Of a stretch of 64,000 nucleotides of DNA, positions 62,795 through 64,000 are shown piece after piece (the first letter of the stretch is position 1; the number at the start of each line of letters is the position of its first letter). A program made the translations under genes and the position numbers. The notes beneath the pieces are model-generated. The model saw nothing but the letters and a program-made list of their open reading frames with translations, ran no database searches and was not told where the DNA came from. The stretch is from Xenophilus azovorans DSM 13620 (GTDB lineage: Bacteria > Pseudomonadota > Gammaproteobacteria > Burkholderiales > Burkholderiaceae_C): NCBI RefSeq assembly GCF_000745855.1, contig NZ_KN050768.1, positions 52,546 through 116,545 of the forward strand, written 5' to 3'.

Positions 62795-64000
62795 TCACTT
62801 CCACTTCCAGCCGATACCGGCGTTGACGCCCCAGTCCTTGCCGGTGGTGGACACGCCCGCCCCCCAGGACATGGTGCCGTCGTTCGACAGCGCCTTGAAG
62901 GTCAGGCCGACCGCGCCGTAGCCCTTGTAGGCGCCCAAGCCGATGCCGACGGCCTTCTCGCCCGGATACAGCGTGGGCAGGTAGGTGCCCGCCATCGCGA
63001 AGGCCATGGCCGTGCCGGAGTAGGCAATGCGCTCCACCTCGCCGAGGCGGTTGTTCAGCGCGCCGATCTGGTAGTTCTGGTAGGCCGACTGCGTGCTCAG
63101 CTGGTTGACCACGCTGTTCGTGGCCTTGAGCTGGCTGACGTTGACTGCGTCGCTGTCGGCGCTGCCGGCGGCCACGCCGGTGATCTGGCGGTACTGGCCG
63201 TTGGCCGCATTGCCCACCGAGACGGCAGCCTGCGTGCTGGTGGTGGCGGCGATCGCCGACGCCTGCGCCGCGCTGGCGCCCGCCGGCACGTAGCCGGCCA
63301 CGCCCGCCGGTGTGTTGACCACCGAGCCCGCGCCCAGCGCCACGCCGCCGCTCTGGTTGACGACGGAGCCGAAGCCCACGGCCGTGCCCTGCGAGACGCC
63401 GGGCGCGGCGCTCAGCGGCGTGCCCCCCGCATCGGCGCCATCGCCGATCGCGACGCCGCCGCCGCCGGCGCGCGCATTCGCGCCGATCGCCTGCGAACCC
63501 GTGGCCAGCGCACCGGTGCCGATCGCGATGGCATTGGTGCCGGTGGCCTGGGCGCCGTGGCCCATCGCCACGGCCGAGGCGCCGCTGGCCACGGCCGACG
63601 GGCCGACGGCGATGGCGTTGGTGCCCGACGCCACCGAATCGGGCTCGGTCGAATTGGCGTGGAAGTACTTCGTGCCGCCGTTGTACAGATTGGTCAGCGC
63701 GTCGCCCACGTTGTGCGCCGTGCTGATCGAACCGTCTGCATTGGTGGTGGTGTACGTGGGTGCCGAGACGGCGCCCGTGTTCGGGTCGTAGCTTGCGCCG
63801 CCGCCCAGGGCGTCGGCCGTGCTCTGGCCCGCGTTGGCCAGGTTGCTGCCGACCGTGCTGAGGCCGGTGGACAGGCTGCTGATCCCCGTGGACGTCGAGG
63901 TCGACAGGCTCACCAGGTTGTCGTTGGTCGTGCTCAGGCCGGTCGACAGGCTGCTGATGCCGGTGGACGTGGACGTCGACAGGCTCGCCAGGTTGCTGTC
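62795..64000 (-). CDS. Trimeric autotransporter adhesin (YadA type), C-terminal part
   Basis: At least 401 residues; the frame is open through the right edge, so the N-terminus and start are outside the window. In protein order: a Ser/Thr-rich 25-residue repeat stalk (SLSTSTSTGISSLSTGLST), a head region with degenerate YadA head repeats (NAIAVGPSAVASGASAVAMGHGAQATGTNAIAIGTGALATG), a neck (ADSDAVNVSQLKATNSVV), a short coiled coil and the C-terminal membrane anchor (IAYSGTAMAFAMAGTYLPTLYPGEKAVGIGLGAYKGYGAVGLTFKALSNDGTMSWGAGVSTTGKDWGVNAGIGWKWK). It trimerises in the outer membrane and exposes the stalk and head for adhesion. It ends in a strong terminator. Confidence 0.93.
   Translation of the reverse strand, partial: DSNLASLSTSTSTGISSLSTGLSTTNDNLVSLSTSTSTGISSLSTGLSTVGSNLANAGQSTADALGGGASYDPNTGAVSAPTYTTTNADGSISTAHNVGDALTNLYNGGTKYFHANSTEPDSVASGTNAIAVGPSAVASGASAVAMGHGAQATGTNAIAIGTGALATGSQAIGANARAGGGGVAIGDGADAGGTPLSAAPGVSQGTAVGFGSVVNQSGGVALGAGSVVNTPAGVAGYVPAGASAAQASAIAATTSTQAAVSVGNAANGQYRQITGVAAGSADSDAVNVSQLKATNSVVNQLSTQSAYQNYQIGALNNRLGEVERIAYSGTAMAFAMAGTYLPTLYPGEKAVGIGLGAYKGYGAVGLTFKALSNDGTMSWGAGVSTTGKDWGVNAGIGWKWK
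63845..64000 (-). repeat. 75-base in-frame tandem repeats in the adhesin stalk
   Basis: Two full 75-base units (63920-63994 and 63845-63919), about 80 percent identical at DNA level, encode 25-residue repeats of the type NLASLSTSTSTGISSLSTG followed by LSTTND. About 14 of 25 residues are Ser or Thr. The array continues past the right edge. Confidence 0.8.

Noticed and set aside
63845..64000. Regular repeats at the right edge as a possible CRISPR or other non-coding array
   Set aside because: The period is 75 bases with no unique spacers, and the repeats keep the reading frame of the autotransporter stalk.

Overview
The window is GC-rich DNA with densely packed genes and the gene families of a soil or plant-associated betaproteobacterium of the order Burkholderiales. 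It most resembles the Comamonadaceae/Alcaligenaceae: there are five Bug-type (TctC family) periplasmic solute receptors, VanA/VanB-like Rieske enzymes, a cytochrome-c-tailed urate hydroxylase, LysR/IclR/FCD-GntR regulators and the palindromic intergenic repeats typical of that group. I saw no rRNA, tRNA, transposase, integrase or CRISPR array. No stretch without a gene exceeds 300 bases. Species assignment is inference only.

The backbone is a purine salvage and degradation regulon. On the left are the start of a BMP-family purine/nucleoside receptor (1-235), an adenine deaminase (339-1388), and a complete leftward run xdhA-xdhB-lysR-NCS2 permease-ABC ATPase-two permeases-BMP receptor (22158 down to 10853) that ends in a clear terminator. 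On the right are glycerate 2-kinase and 8-oxoguanine deaminase (42991-45752), urate hydroxylase puuD (45982-47187), xdhC (52380-53204), hydroxyisourate hydrolase (53931-54281), an FCD-GntR regulator, allantoinase puuE, a fused OHCU decarboxylase/allantoate amidohydrolase and an M20 hydrolase (54443-59144). Together they could take adenine, guanine derivatives and xanthine through urate and allantoin to ureido-compounds, and glyoxylate-derived glycerate to 2-phosphoglycerate. A shared TGTATACA site in front of puuD and between hiuH and gntR suggests GntR control.

Four acid-degradation cassettes, each carrying one or two Bug receptors and its own regulator, interrupt this backbone. (1) 1481-10774: a CoA ligase, an IpdAB-like CoA-transferase pair, an MmgE/PrpD protein, a CaiB CoA-transferase and a crotonase, with an IclR gene flanked by two Bug genes and two matching operators. 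(2) 22413-38346: the aerobic 2-aminobenzoyl-CoA (anthranilate) pathway with a MarR regulator, RidA, thioesterase and arylformamidase-like hydrolase, followed by an indolepyruvate oxidoreductase pair iorA-iorB, a Bug receptor and a second thioesterase. (3) 39573-42980: LysR, a fumarylacetoacetate-hydrolase-family enzyme, a Bug receptor and a RidA protein. (4) 47374-52348: LysR, a Rieske oxygenase, its reductase, a Bug receptor and a class II aldolase-family protein.

The right edge (59158-64000) is unrelated to catabolism. It encodes the C-terminal part of a trimeric autotransporter adhesin with a Ser/Thr-rich repeat stalk, then a tight leftward operon of two paralogous DUF2827 (glycosyltransferase-like) proteins, an exported cysteine-containing protein and a small protein with a Cys-His-Asp hydrolase pattern. 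This adhesin-linked operon is the best candidate in the window for an undescribed system.
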